Shown in pieces: positions 24,452 to 32,587 of a stretch of 64,000 nucleotides of DNA; the stretch's first letter is position 1; the number at the start of each line of letters is the position of its first letter. Location: assembly GCA_902551985.1 (NCBI GenBank), contig CACDFI010000001.1, positions 209,404-273,403 on the forward strand, in the 5' to 3' direction. This stretch comes from an uncultured Pelagibacteraceae bacterium (lineage in GTDB: Bacteria; Pseudomonadota; Alphaproteobacteria; Pelagibacterales; Pelagibacteraceae). Made by a program: the position numbers and the translations under genes. A model generated the notes under the pieces. The model made no database searches, was not told the DNA's origin, and worked only from the letters and a program-made list of their open reading frames with translations.

Positions 24452-25439
24452 TTTTGAATTTACTTTTCAATGTGCATACAGCTAATGCAAATCTTAAAGA
24501 TCTATTCCATTTTAATATTAGTTCATAATTGTCAAAAACTACATAAGCTGGAGCTAATTTTTTTGCATCAGGAATAATATCATAATCAGGAGTCACAAGT
24601 GCAGCATTTAAATTATCAAAATTATCAAGAATTTCACTATTTTTGATGTACTTTTTTAAATATGATATTTTATGTTTGTGTTTAATTTGTTTTGCAGATG
24701 TATTTAGATATTCACTAGGTGTTTCATTTATAAGCTCCACCCTGAAAAAACATGGAGTATTATTATTCCAACCAATTTTATTTAAATAATTGGCAGCAGA
24801 AGCAAATGAGTCTTCTATATTTTTCAAATTAATTGTTTCATCTTTATTATAATCTATTGCATAATTTTTAATAGTAGAGGGCATAAATTGAAAATTTCCA
24901 AATGCTCCAGCCCATGATCCTAAATAATTATCTGGATTAATAATTCCTTTATCAAATAAAATTAATAGAGTAATGAGTTCAGATGTGAAAAATTCACTTC
25001 TTCTTTTGTCATAACTTAAAGTAGCCAAAGAAGAGACTATATCCATTTTTCCTAAATAATTACCAAAATTCGTTTCAATACCCATTAAAGATAGAAGTAA
25101 GTTCTTATCAACAGAAAATTCTTTAGAAATTTTATCAATAGTTCTTTTGTTTATTTTGTATATTTTTAATCCAGAATTAACTTTTTTATTACTAGCTCTT
25201 TTAGAAATATAAGTTTTTGTGTCTTCATAAAACTCAGGTTGAAATCTGTCATATTTTATAACATCTTTTAAGAAAATTGATTTTTCTACTGTATTTTCAA
25301 TTGTATTTAAACTTACACCTCTTTCTATAGCAATTAATTTAAATTTTTTTTTCCACTCTTCAAATGTAAAATCGTCAGCTTGAGTTTCAAAATTTATAAT
25401 TATAAAAAGAAAAAAAATATATAGTTTAATTTTTTTCAT
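24441..25439 (-). CDS. lytic murein transglycosylase, MltB/SLT_2 type
   Basis: A 332-residue exported enzyme: signal peptide (about 1-21, ending TQA), then the MltB-like domain. The catalytic glutamate is E122 in LMGIETNFGNYLG, followed by SSLATLSYDKRRSEFF and GSWAGAFGNFQFMPSTIKNYAIDYN, all characteristic. It cleaves peptidoglycan glycan strands to anhydro-muropeptides, which fits the downstream nagZ-type recycling enzyme elsewhere in the window. It overlaps the RarD gene by 14 nt and the RlpA-like gene by 11 nt. Confidence 0.93.
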   Translation of the reverse strand: MKKIKLYIFFLFIIINFETQADDFTFEEWKKKFKLIAIERGVSLNTIENTVEKSIFLKDVIKYDRFQPEFYEDTKTYISKRASNKKVNSGLKIYKINKRTIDKISKEFSVDKNLLLSLMGIETNFGNYLGKMDIVSSLATLSYDKRRSEFFTSELITLLILFDKGIINPDNYLGSWAGAFGNFQFMPSTIKNYAIDYNKDETINLKNIEDSFASAANYLNKIGWNNNTPCFFRVELINETPSEYLNTSAKQIKHKHKISYLKKYIKNSEILDNFDNLNAALVTPDYDIIPDAKKLAPAYVVFDNYELILKWNRSLRFALAVCTLKSKFKNAI

Positions 25440-26307
25440 AAATATCTTTTAAATATATAAATACAGCAATCCATATTAAAATAAAACTAACTAACTGATT
25501 TAAGTTGAATTGCTCATTATAAATGAAAAAACCAAGTATAAATTGCAAAGTAGGAGTAATATAAAAAATCATACCAGCTGGACCTAGCCCTGATAATTCA
25601 ACACCTCTTACATAAAGAAAAAGAGGAATCACTGTCATTGGTCCTGCTAGCATTAAAAGTGGCATCAAAGACGGATTTGATAAACTGAAATCGTTATAAT
25701 TATTAATGCTTATAAAATAAAATGCCACTAATACGAATGGAAGTAAGTACAAACTTTCTATAAAAAGACCAATATCTGTTTCGACATTAATTTTTTTTCT
25801 AAATAAATTATAGAAACTCCAACTGACTGCAACAATTAAACCTACCCATGGTATAGATTTAAAGTCTAGTATTAATAGATACAAAACTGAAACAATTACA
25901 ATAAAAATTGAAATTTTACCTTTTTTTGTGATTGGTTCTTTGAAAAAAAAATTACCTAAAAAAACACTTATAATTGGCATTATAAAATAACCAAAACTTG
26001 CTTCGATTATTTTATCCTGACTAACAGCGTATATCCAGACACCCCAATTAATAAAAATTAAAAAACCTGATATAAAAAGAATAAATAATTTTTTTTTATC
26101 ACTAATAATTTTTATAAAAATACTCCATTTTGAAAATAAAAATGTAGTAGCAATTAATACAAAAGTGGTCCATACACTTCTGTGAATTAATACTTCGATA
26201 TGTCCAGCAAAAGAAATGTACTTGAAGTATATAACTCCAAAAAAACCCCACCAAAAAGAACCAAGAGATGTCAACAATACACCTTTATTAAAATTTTTTT
26301 TGTTCAT
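25426..26307 (-). CDS. rarD: RarD-type EamA permease
   Basis: A 293-residue ten-helix transporter: KGVLLTSLGSFWWGFFGVIYFK at the start, HRSVWTTFVLI (the RarD arginine motif), WGVWIYAVSQDKIIEASFGYFIMP, and a second EamA repeat with LSGLGPAGMIFYITPTLQFILG. RarD proteins are DMT-superfamily members first described through chloramphenicol sensitivity; the natural substrate is unknown. It is the first gene of the cell-wall and translation run to 17.9 kb, divergent from tRNA-Ser. Confidence 0.9.
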   Translation of the reverse strand: MNKKNFNKGVLLTSLGSFWWGFFGVIYFKYISFAGHIEVLIHRSVWTTFVLIATTFLFSKWSIFIKIISDKKKLFILFISGFLIFINWGVWIYAVSQDKIIEASFGYFIMPIISVFLGNFFFKEPITKKGKISIFIVIVSVLYLLILDFKSIPWVGLIVAVSWSFYNLFRKKINVETDIGLFIESLYLLPFVLVAFYFISINNYNDFSLSNPSLMPLLMLAGPMTVIPLFLYVRGVELSGLGPAGMIFYITPTLQFILGFFIYNEQFNLNQLVSFILIWIAVFIYLKDIYEKN

Positions 26308-26391
26308 TTTTAAATATTTGAATATTTTGTCTTACTACTTAAGTTATTTTATTGTTGAAATATATATTAATAATAATAAAACCTTGCTCAC

Positions 26392-26481
26392 GGAGAGATG
26401 GCTGAGCGGTTGAAAGCATCGGTCTTGAAAACCGACAAAGGGGCAACTCTTTCCTGGGTTCGAATCCCAGTCTCTCCGCCA
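26392..26481 (+). tRNA. tRNA-Ser (anticodon TGA)
   Basis: A 90-nt class II tRNA with a long variable arm. Acceptor GGAGAGA pairs with TCTCTCC, G discriminator, encoded CCA (26479-26481). The anticodon stem CGGTC/GACCG-type pairing encloses a loop carrying TGA. The T arm is CTGGGTTCGAATCCCAG. Its 3' end is one base from the end of the convergent sdhE gene. Confidence 0.97.
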
Positions 26482-26482
26482 T

Positions 26483-26728
26483 CTATTTAAAATCAATTAA
26501 TAATTTTAATATTTTGTTGTTTTTAAAGCTCATTTCATTTTTTGAAATTTTAAAAATATCTTCGTCATTCATGTTAACTAATAAATCTAAATCTTTTAAA
26601 TCATCAATTGATAATGAATCAATAATCGATTTAACAAAACTACTTACAAAAATGTCCATTTCTTTTGTACCTCTATATTGGGATCTATAAATAATTTTAT
26701 TAATTAAATTTTGTTTATTTGAATTCAT
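26483..26728 (-). CDS. sdhE: succinate dehydrogenase assembly factor SdhE
   Basis: An 81-residue helical protein with the SdhE/SDH5 signature RSQYRGTKEMDIFVSSF, including the RGxxE motif needed for covalent FAD attachment to SdhA, and LDLLVNMNDEDIF near residue 45-57. Length is normal. It is divergent from recG with 26 bp between the start codons, a common alphaproteobacterial arrangement, and convergent with tRNA-Ser. Confidence 0.92.
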   Translation of the reverse strand: MNSNKQNLINKIIYRSQYRGTKEMDIFVSSFVKSIIDSLSIDDLKDLDLLVNMNDEDIFKISKNEMSFKNNKILKLLIDFK

Positions 26729-26754
26729 TGCTTATAAACATATATATATATTTA

Positions 26755-28797
26755 ATGAGTAATTTTGAATATTTATTGTCGCCCATTGATATAATTAAAG
26801 GTGTTGGTAAGAAAACATTAAGATCATTTAATAAAAAAAAAATATTTACGATTTTTGATTTATTGTGGCATTTACCAGTATCAAAAATTGAAACTGCAGA
26901 AGATACAGAGATTGAAGATTTACAAATAGGCAAGAATTACAACATTAAAGTAAAACCCATTAAATATAATTTTCCACGGATTAGAAATTTACCTAATAAA
27001 GTCATATGTGAAAAAAATGGCGTAAAAATAGATTGCGTTTTTTTTAATAGTTATGAAGGGTATATAAGAAAACTACTGCCTTTAAATGAAGATATCATAA
27101 TTAATGGTAAAGCAAATAATTTTAGAAATAAATTTCAATTTGTTAATCCAAAACTGGTAAATTCAAATAGCTCAGTGTTAATAGATGATGAAAATAAATA
27201 TAGCCTCACAGAAGGATTAACATTGAATAAATATAATAAAATAATAAATAGTATTTTTCAAAATTTACCTGATTTAGATGAGTGGTTACCGAAAGAAATA
27301 TCTAATTTGTTTGATAATGTGTCATGGAAAGATTGCGTTATTAAAATTCATAAAGAAGAAATCACAAAAGTAAAAGATACAAAATATTTCAGAAGACTTG
27401 TATTTGATGAGATTTTTGCAAATTTTTTACTTTCTTCAGACATAAGAAGTAAAATTAAAAAAATTAAAAAAAAAAATAAAATTTTAGACTCCAAATATCA
27501 AGATAAAATAATTAATAATTTAAAATTCAAACTTACAGATGACCAAATATCTGCATTAAAAAATATCAATAAAGATATGAAGTCCAAACAAAAAATGTTT
27601 AGATTGCTACAAGGAGATGTGGGGTCAGGAAAAACAATAGTCGCTGTAATATCAGCTTTAAATTCAATCAGGGCTGGCTATCAAGTTGCGATAATGGCAC
27701 CAACTGAAATATTAGCCATTCAACATTATAAGTTTATATTAGAAAATTTTAATGATTATTGTAATCCTGAAATATTAACTGGAAAAACAGAGTATAAAAA
27801 AAGAAAACAAGTTTTAAAAGATCTTTCAAATAATAAGATTGATATTTTAATTGGTACACATTCTCTATTCCAAGAAAAAATTACTTATTTTAATTTAGGA
27901 TTAATAATTATAGATGAACAACATAAATTTGGTGTTAATCAAAGAAAAAAACTTTCAGATAAAGGAGGTAAAGATTGCGATGTTCTAGTAATGTCAGCAA
28001 CACCTATACCGAGAACAATGATGATGACAATTTATGGAGATATGGATATTTCTTTAATTAAATCTAAACCAAAAAATAGACAGCCAATAAAAACATACAG
28101 TAAAAACGAAACTAAAATTAATGAAGTTATTAATTTTATTAAAGGTGAAATATCAAAAGAAAATCAAGTATTTTGGGTTTGTCCCTTGATAAAGGAATCA
28201 AAAAAAATGGATCATCAATCTGCAACAGAAAAATATAAATATTTGAGTAAAATTTTTAAAAATAAAGTTGATATAATTCATGGAGCGATGGGTAAAGAAG
28301 AAAAAGATAATGTATTGAAAAAGTTTAATGATAAAAATATTGATATATTAGTTTCGACTACAGTAATAGAAGTTGGAATTGATTTTCCCAATGCAAATGT
28401 AATTGTCATTGAAAATTCAAATAAATATGGATTATCACAACTACATCAACTAAGAGGTCGTGTGGGCAGAGGCAACAAAGAGTCAACTTGTATATTGATG
28501 TTTAAGGCAGGACTAAGTGAAAATGCTCGAAAAAGAATTACAATACTAAAAAACTCTAATGATGGTTTTAAAATTGCTGAGGAAGATTTAAAAATAAGAG
28601 GATATGGTGATATTTTAGGATTTAAACAGAGCGGTTTAAAAAAATATAATTTAGCAGATCCTATTCAGCACGAGGATCTATTCAAAGTTGCTGAAAAAGA
28701 AATTAAAAAAATTGAAAAAAACAATATCAAAATAAAAAATTATAATAAACTTATTAAGCTATATGATAAAGTAGCTGTAATTAATGACACTATTTAG
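26755..28797 (+). CDS. recG: ATP-dependent DNA helicase RecG
   Basis: A 680-residue superfamily 2 helicase from the ATG at 26755; an in-frame TTG 36 nt upstream overlaps sdhE and was not used. The N-terminal wedge begins LLSPIDIIKGVGKKT. Walker A is LLQGDVGSGKTIVAV, the DEQH box is IIDEQHKFGVNQR, and motif VI is QLRGRVGRGNKEST; the C-terminal LKIRGYGDILGFKQSG is typical. RecG reverses stalled forks and processes recombination intermediates. The last 8 nt overlap the convergent DUF502 gene. Confidence 0.97.
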   Translation: MSNFEYLLSPIDIIKGVGKKTLRSFNKKKIFTIFDLLWHLPVSKIETAEDTEIEDLQIGKNYNIKVKPIKYNFPRIRNLPNKVICEKNGVKIDCVFFNSYEGYIRKLLPLNEDIIINGKANNFRNKFQFVNPKLVNSNSSVLIDDENKYSLTEGLTLNKYNKIINSIFQNLPDLDEWLPKEISNLFDNVSWKDCVIKIHKEEITKVKDTKYFRRLVFDEIFANFLLSSDIRSKIKKIKKKNKILDSKYQDKIINNLKFKLTDDQISALKNINKDMKSKQKMFRLLQGDVGSGKTIVAVISALNSIRAGYQVAIMAPTEILAIQHYKFILENFNDYCNPEILTGKTEYKKRKQVLKDLSNNKIDILIGTHSLFQEKITYFNLGLIIIDEQHKFGVNQRKKLSDKGGKDCDVLVMSATPIPRTMMMTIYGDMDISLIKSKPKNRQPIKTYSKNETKINEVINFIKGEISKENQVFWVCPLIKESKKMDHQSATEKYKYLSKIFKNKVDIIHGAMGKEEKDNVLKKFNDKNIDILVSTTVIEVGIDFPNANVIVIENSNKYGLSQLHQLRGRVGRGNKESTCILMFKAGLSENARKRITILKNSNDGFKIAEEDLKIRGYGDILGFKQSGLKKYNLADPIQHEDLFKVAEKEIKKIEKNNIKIKNYNKLIKLYDKVAVINDTI

Positions 28798-29413
28798 TTT
28801 TGGTATCCGAAGTTCCGGCTGAAACTATGAATTTTGAAGCTTCCTCAAATGTCATATCAAGATATACAATTTCACTTTTAGGAAACATCAATAAAAAACC
28901 ACTGGTAGGGTTTGGTGTTGTAGGAACAAATACATTTACAAGTTCTGTATTAGTTTTTTTCGAAATTTCCCCCTTATTTTCCTTAGTTGCGAAACCAACT
29001 GCCCATGAGCCTTTTCTAGGATATTGAATTAGAACAACACTTTTCTTTGAACCTTTTTTTGGTGCAAATGTTTCTGTCATCTGACCAATTGCCGAATATA
29101 TTGTTCTTAGTATAGGAATTTTTTTTAACAGATCATTAAATAATTGAAGGAATTTTTTTCCTATAAAAGATAGAGATAACCCCCCTATTAGAGTTATGAA
29201 TATAACAGATAATAAAATTTCCAAACCTGGAATTGCAAATGGTAAATAATTATTAGGATTTATTCCAGGAGGTATTAATTTTGAAGATATAGAGATAAAA
29301 AAAGTTGTTAAGTATAGAGTTATACCTATAGGTACTAGAACAACAATACCTGTTATAAAATAATTTCTCAATCTAGCAATAAATGAAATTCTTCTTCTTT
29401 TAAATTTAGACAT
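28790..29413 (-). CDS. DUF502-family membrane protein
   Basis: A 207-residue protein with two membrane helices (about 12-35 and 50-75) after a basic start (FKRRRISFIARLRNYFITG). A soluble part follows with IPILRTIYSAIGQMTETF, VVLIQYPRKGSWAVGFAT and NVFVPTTPNPTSGFLLMFP, segments that define DUF502. The function of the family is not established. It stands next to recG as in other alphaproteobacteria; stop codons of the two genes interleave (CTATTTAG). Confidence 0.92.
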   Translation of the reverse strand: MSKFKRRRISFIARLRNYFITGIVVLVPIGITLYLTTFFISISSKLIPPGINPNNYLPFAIPGLEILLSVIFITLIGGLSLSFIGKKFLQLFNDLLKKIPILRTIYSAIGQMTETFAPKKGSKKSVVLIQYPRKGSWAVGFATKENKGEISKKTNTELVNVFVPTTPNPTSGFLLMFPKSEIVYLDMTFEEASKFIVSAGTSDTKTK

Positions 29414-29460
29414 AACTTATATTTGAATATAAATTACATGTATTATAAATATTATAAAAA

Positions 29461-30282
29461 GTGAATAGAAGAAATTTTATATATTTGATGGGTTGTGGCT
29501 GTCTTTCAGCAGGATTGCATGCATGTACTACAGCACCAATAACTGAGAGAAAACAGCTCAAATTAATCTCAGAAACAAAGTTAAATGCTTATGCTGCTAA
29601 AGCATATGAGCAAGTAAAAAAAAAAGCTAAACTAAGTAACGATAAAGAAAGTTTAAATAATATTATTCAAATCGGATCAAAAATAGAGAAATCTATATCA
29701 GAATATTTTTATAGAAATGATATGGAGGACCCTACGGCAAATTTTGAATGGGAATATATTCTAATTGATAATAAAAAAATTAGAAATGCATGGTGTATGC
29801 CAGGAGGAAAAATTGCCTTTTATACTGGGATGTTAGATATAACCAAAAACAATAATGGTCTAGCAGCTGTCATGGGTCACGAGGTTGCTCATGCTGTAGC
29901 AAAACATTCTGTGGAGAGAGCTAGTAGAACAAGATTGTTAAACACTACAACTAGTATAATTGATATTGCTACTGGAGGAAAATTATCTGAAATAAATAGA
30001 ACAACTGGCATGAATACAGTTGGAATTTTATCTCAAATAGGAATAATGAACCCTTTTACAAGAAAGCAGGAGAGCGAAGCAGATTATTTAGGTTTAATTT
30101 TTTCTTCCTTATCAGGCTTTGACATAAGAGAAACTACAAAAATATGGGAGAGAATGAAAAAAGCTAATAAAGGAAAAGAACCTCCAGAGTTCCTAAGTAC
30201 TCATCCATCGAACAAGAGAAGAATAGAACAGATTGATGATTGGATGAATGAAATTATTTTAAAATACCCACCAATTGTATAA
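29461..30282 (+). CDS. M48-family zinc metalloprotease, lipoprotein
   Basis: A 273-residue protease of the LoiP/YcaL/BepA-like group. The start is a GTG at 29461 with no clear ribosome site. The N-terminus VNRRNFIYLMGCG continues to a lipobox LHAC (cysteine 22). The zinc site is HEVAH at 140-144 with the third ligand in ESEADYLG (204-211), and THPSNKRRIEQID near the end is typical. It is likely a periplasmic, outer-membrane-anchored quality-control protease. The twin-arginine-like N-terminus is worth noting because Tat genes lie in this window. It ends 5 bp from convergent tRNA-Lys. Confidence 0.9.
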   Translation: MNRRNFIYLMGCGCLSAGLHACTTAPITERKQLKLISETKLNAYAAKAYEQVKKKAKLSNDKESLNNIIQIGSKIEKSISEYFYRNDMEDPTANFEWEYILIDNKKIRNAWCMPGGKIAFYTGMLDITKNNNGLAAVMGHEVAHAVAKHSVERASRTRLLNTTTSIIDIATGGKLSEINRTTGMNTVGILSQIGIMNPFTRKQESEADYLGLIFSSLSGFDIRETTKIWERMKKANKGKEPPEFLSTHPSNKRRIEQIDDWMNEIILKYPPIV

Positions 30283-30287
30283 AATGT

Positions 30288-30363
<76 letters not shown>

Positions 30364-30413
30364 AACACGGAAATTCTTATATTGATTTTTTAATATTTGG
30401 CAATGGTAAAAAT

Positions 30414-31532
30414 TTACAAAATATTAATATACTTATCATGAAATTGTTCAAAAGTTCCCATTTTAATATTTTTCCTAATTTCATACATAAGTTCTTGGTA
30501 AAAATTAATATTATTTAGGGTCAAAATCATTGAAGCTAACATTTCATTAGTATTGTGTAGGTGATTCAAATAATTTTTTGAATACTTGTTTAAATCAAAT
30601 TTTGTCACATTACTATCAAGAGGTGTATTATCAAATTTATTTTCAGAATTTCTAATTTGAATTCTACCGTTCCACGTAAAAGCTAATCCTGTTCTTCCTG
30701 ACCTGGTTGGCAAAACACAATCAAACATATCAATACCTCTTTTTACTGCTCCTAATATATCTGATGGAGTCCCAACACCCATTAAATATCTTGGTTTATC
30801 TTCTGGTAAAAGGTCTTTAATACCATCTAAAACATCAAACATTTCCTTTTGAGTTTCTCCAACAGCTAAACCTCCAATTGCGTATCCGTCAAATTTTATG
30901 TTAATTAATTTTTTTAAAGATTCAATTCTAAGATCATTAAATAAACCACCTTGAACAATACCAAACAAAGCTTTATGTGGATTGTTTCCAAATTCATCTT
31001 TTGATCTTTTTGCCCATTCTGTAGACAATTCCATAGAGTTTTTAATTTTCTTGTAATCTTTGGTATTTTTTGGACACTCATCCATTACCATAACAATATC
31101 TGAATTAAGTTTTTTTTGAATTTTAATACTTTCCTCAGGACTTAAGATGAAAGTTTTTCCGTCTATATGAGATTGAAAAATTGCTCCTTTGTCTCTGTCG
31201 ATTTTGTTAAATTTAGATAAAGACATAACCTGATAGCCTCCTGAGTCTGTAAGAATAGGAAGCTTACAATTCATAAAATTGTGAAGACCACCAACAGCCT
31301 CGACTCTTTCAGTGCCAGGCCTAATCATTAAGTGATATGTATTTGAGAGAATAATTTGACTGCCAGTTTTTATAATGTCATCAATAAAAACACCTTTTAC
31401 TGTGGCCTGAGTTCCTACAGGCATAAAGGCAGGTGTATCTATTTCTCCACGCTGAGTTTGAATTAATCCAACACGATAATTTTTATTTTGATGTTTTACG
31501 CTAAAAGAAAAATTCTTTTTTATGTCTTCCAT
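30414..31532 (-). CDS. tgt: tRNA-guanine transglycosylase lacking the zinc-site residues
   Basis: A 372-residue Tgt, which exchanges guanine 34 of GUN-anticodon tRNAs for preQ1 or queuine. The active site is intact: LTDSGGYQVMSL (D96), FGIVQGG, GGLAVGE, and the nucleophile aspartate D271 in DMFDCVLPTRSGRTG. The C-terminal zinc subdomain is altered: where other Tgts have PLDPNCxCxxC and a later histidine, this one reads PLDSNVTKFDL and MILTLNN, so V309, K311, L314 and N340 stand in place of three Cys and one His. The flanking fold residues (YSKNYLNHL) are kept. It lies 10 nt after the cyclophilin gene; queA is not between them. Confidence 0.95.
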   Translation of the reverse strand: MEDIKKNFSFSVKHQNKNYRVGLIQTQRGEIDTPAFMPVGTQATVKGVFIDDIIKTGSQIILSNTYHLMIRPGTERVEAVGGLHNFMNCKLPILTDSGGYQVMSLSKFNKIDRDKGAIFQSHIDGKTFILSPEESIKIQKKLNSDIVMVMDECPKNTKDYKKIKNSMELSTEWAKRSKDEFGNNPHKALFGIVQGGLFNDLRIESLKKLINIKFDGYAIGGLAVGETQKEMFDVLDGIKDLLPEDKPRYLMGVGTPSDILGAVKRGIDMFDCVLPTRSGRTGLAFTWNGRIQIRNSENKFDNTPLDSNVTKFDLNKYSKNYLNHLHNTNEMLASMILTLNNINFYQELMYEIRKNIKMGTFEQFHDKYINIL

Positions 31533-31542
31533 CCATTAAAAT

Positions 31543-32100
31543 CTACTCAGATTTAAAACTAATTATTTTATCAGGATTAGAAACAGATCCATTTGGTCCG
31601 TCTCCTTTTGTAATCATATCTACAAACTCCATTCCTTCTAAAACTTTACCAAATACAGTATATTGTCTATCTAAGTGCGGTGTTGGACCAAAGCAAATAA
31701 AAAATTGACTATTAGCACTATTTGGATTTGAAGATCTCGCCATAGACAAAGTGCCTCTCTCATGTGGCAAATCATTAAATTCTTCTTTAAGGTCAGGTAA
31801 ATCAGATCCACCCATACCTGCCCTGCTTAAATTAAAATTATCAGATGATGAGTTTCCGAATTGAACATCTCCAGTTTGAGCCATGAAACCATCTATTACT
31901 CTATGAAAAACTACTCCATCATATTTTCCACTATCTGCCAACTCAGTTATTCTTTTTACATGGTTTGGTGCTACATCTGGAAATAATTTTATTTTTACAT
32001 CTCCATCTTTTAACTTAAGTATCATAATATTCTCCTTTGCTTTTAAAGCTGTTGTTAATAATAAGATTGATATAATTAAAATAATTGTTTTTTTAAGCAT
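31543..32100 (-). CDS. cyclophilin-type peptidyl-prolyl isomerase, exported
   Basis: A 185-residue cyclophilin with an N-terminal signal sequence (about 1-21, ending LKA). The core has FHRVIDGFMAQTGD, HERGTLSMARSSNPNSANSQFFI and HLDRQYTVFGKVLEGMEFVD, all standard active-site and structural stretches. It probably assists folding of periplasmic proteins. It overlaps coaD by 8 nt and sits in the conserved gyrA-coaD-ppi block. Confidence 0.94.
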   Translation of the reverse strand: MLKKTIILIISILLLTTALKAKENIMILKLKDGDVKIKLFPDVAPNHVKRITELADSGKYDGVVFHRVIDGFMAQTGDVQFGNSSSDNFNLSRAGMGGSDLPDLKEEFNDLPHERGTLSMARSSNPNSANSQFFICFGPTPHLDRQYTVFGKVLEGMEFVDMITKGDGPNGSVSNPDKIISFKSE

Positions 32101-32587
32101 AGATTTTCTTCAAAGATTTTATTGTGCTTTTAGTTGTAAATTTTCTTAAATCACCTTTATGAATAGCTATTTCTTTAACAAAACGAGAGGAAATGATTTG
32201 ATTTTCAACATCAGACATAAGAAAAACTGTTTCAACTTTATTATTCAATTTTCTATTCATTCCAGCAAGCTGAAATTCATATTCAAAATCAGACACTGCC
32301 CTTAAACCTCTTAATATAAGGTTTGATTTATATTTTTTACATAATTCGGTAGTTAAAGAATTAAATTTCACAACTTGAATTTTGTTTTTTGGAAACTTTA
32401 GATCATTATATAAAGCTCTTGATACAATTTTATATCTTTCATCTATTGGAAATAAAAAATTTTTTTGATTTCCATTAGAAATACCTACAATAATCTTATC
32501 TGCTAATTTTAAAGCTTTTTTAATTACGTCAATATGTCCATTAGTAATGGGATCAAATGTTCCTGGGTATATGGCAATATTTTTCAT
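32093..32587 (-). CDS. coaD: pantetheine-phosphate adenylyltransferase
   Basis: A 164-residue nucleotidyltransferase, AIYPGTFDPITNGHIDVIKKA at the start (the TxGH motif), then RGLRAVSDFEYEFQLAGMNRKL and IISSRFVKEIAIHKGDL. It makes dephospho-CoA in coenzyme A synthesis. Its start and the gyrA stop share one base, and its end overlaps the cyclophilin start. Confidence 0.97.
   Translation of the reverse strand: MKNIAIYPGTFDPITNGHIDVIKKALKLADKIIVGISNGNQKNFLFPIDERYKIVSRALYNDLKFPKNKIQVVKFNSLTTELCKKYKSNLILRGLRAVSDFEYEFQLAGMNRKLNNKVETVFLMSDVENQIISSRFVKEIAIHKGDLRKFTTKSTIKSLKKIYA

Noticed and set aside
26719..26754. Upstream TTG start for recG
   Set aside because: It overlaps the sdhE start, and RecG similarity begins after the ATG at 26755.
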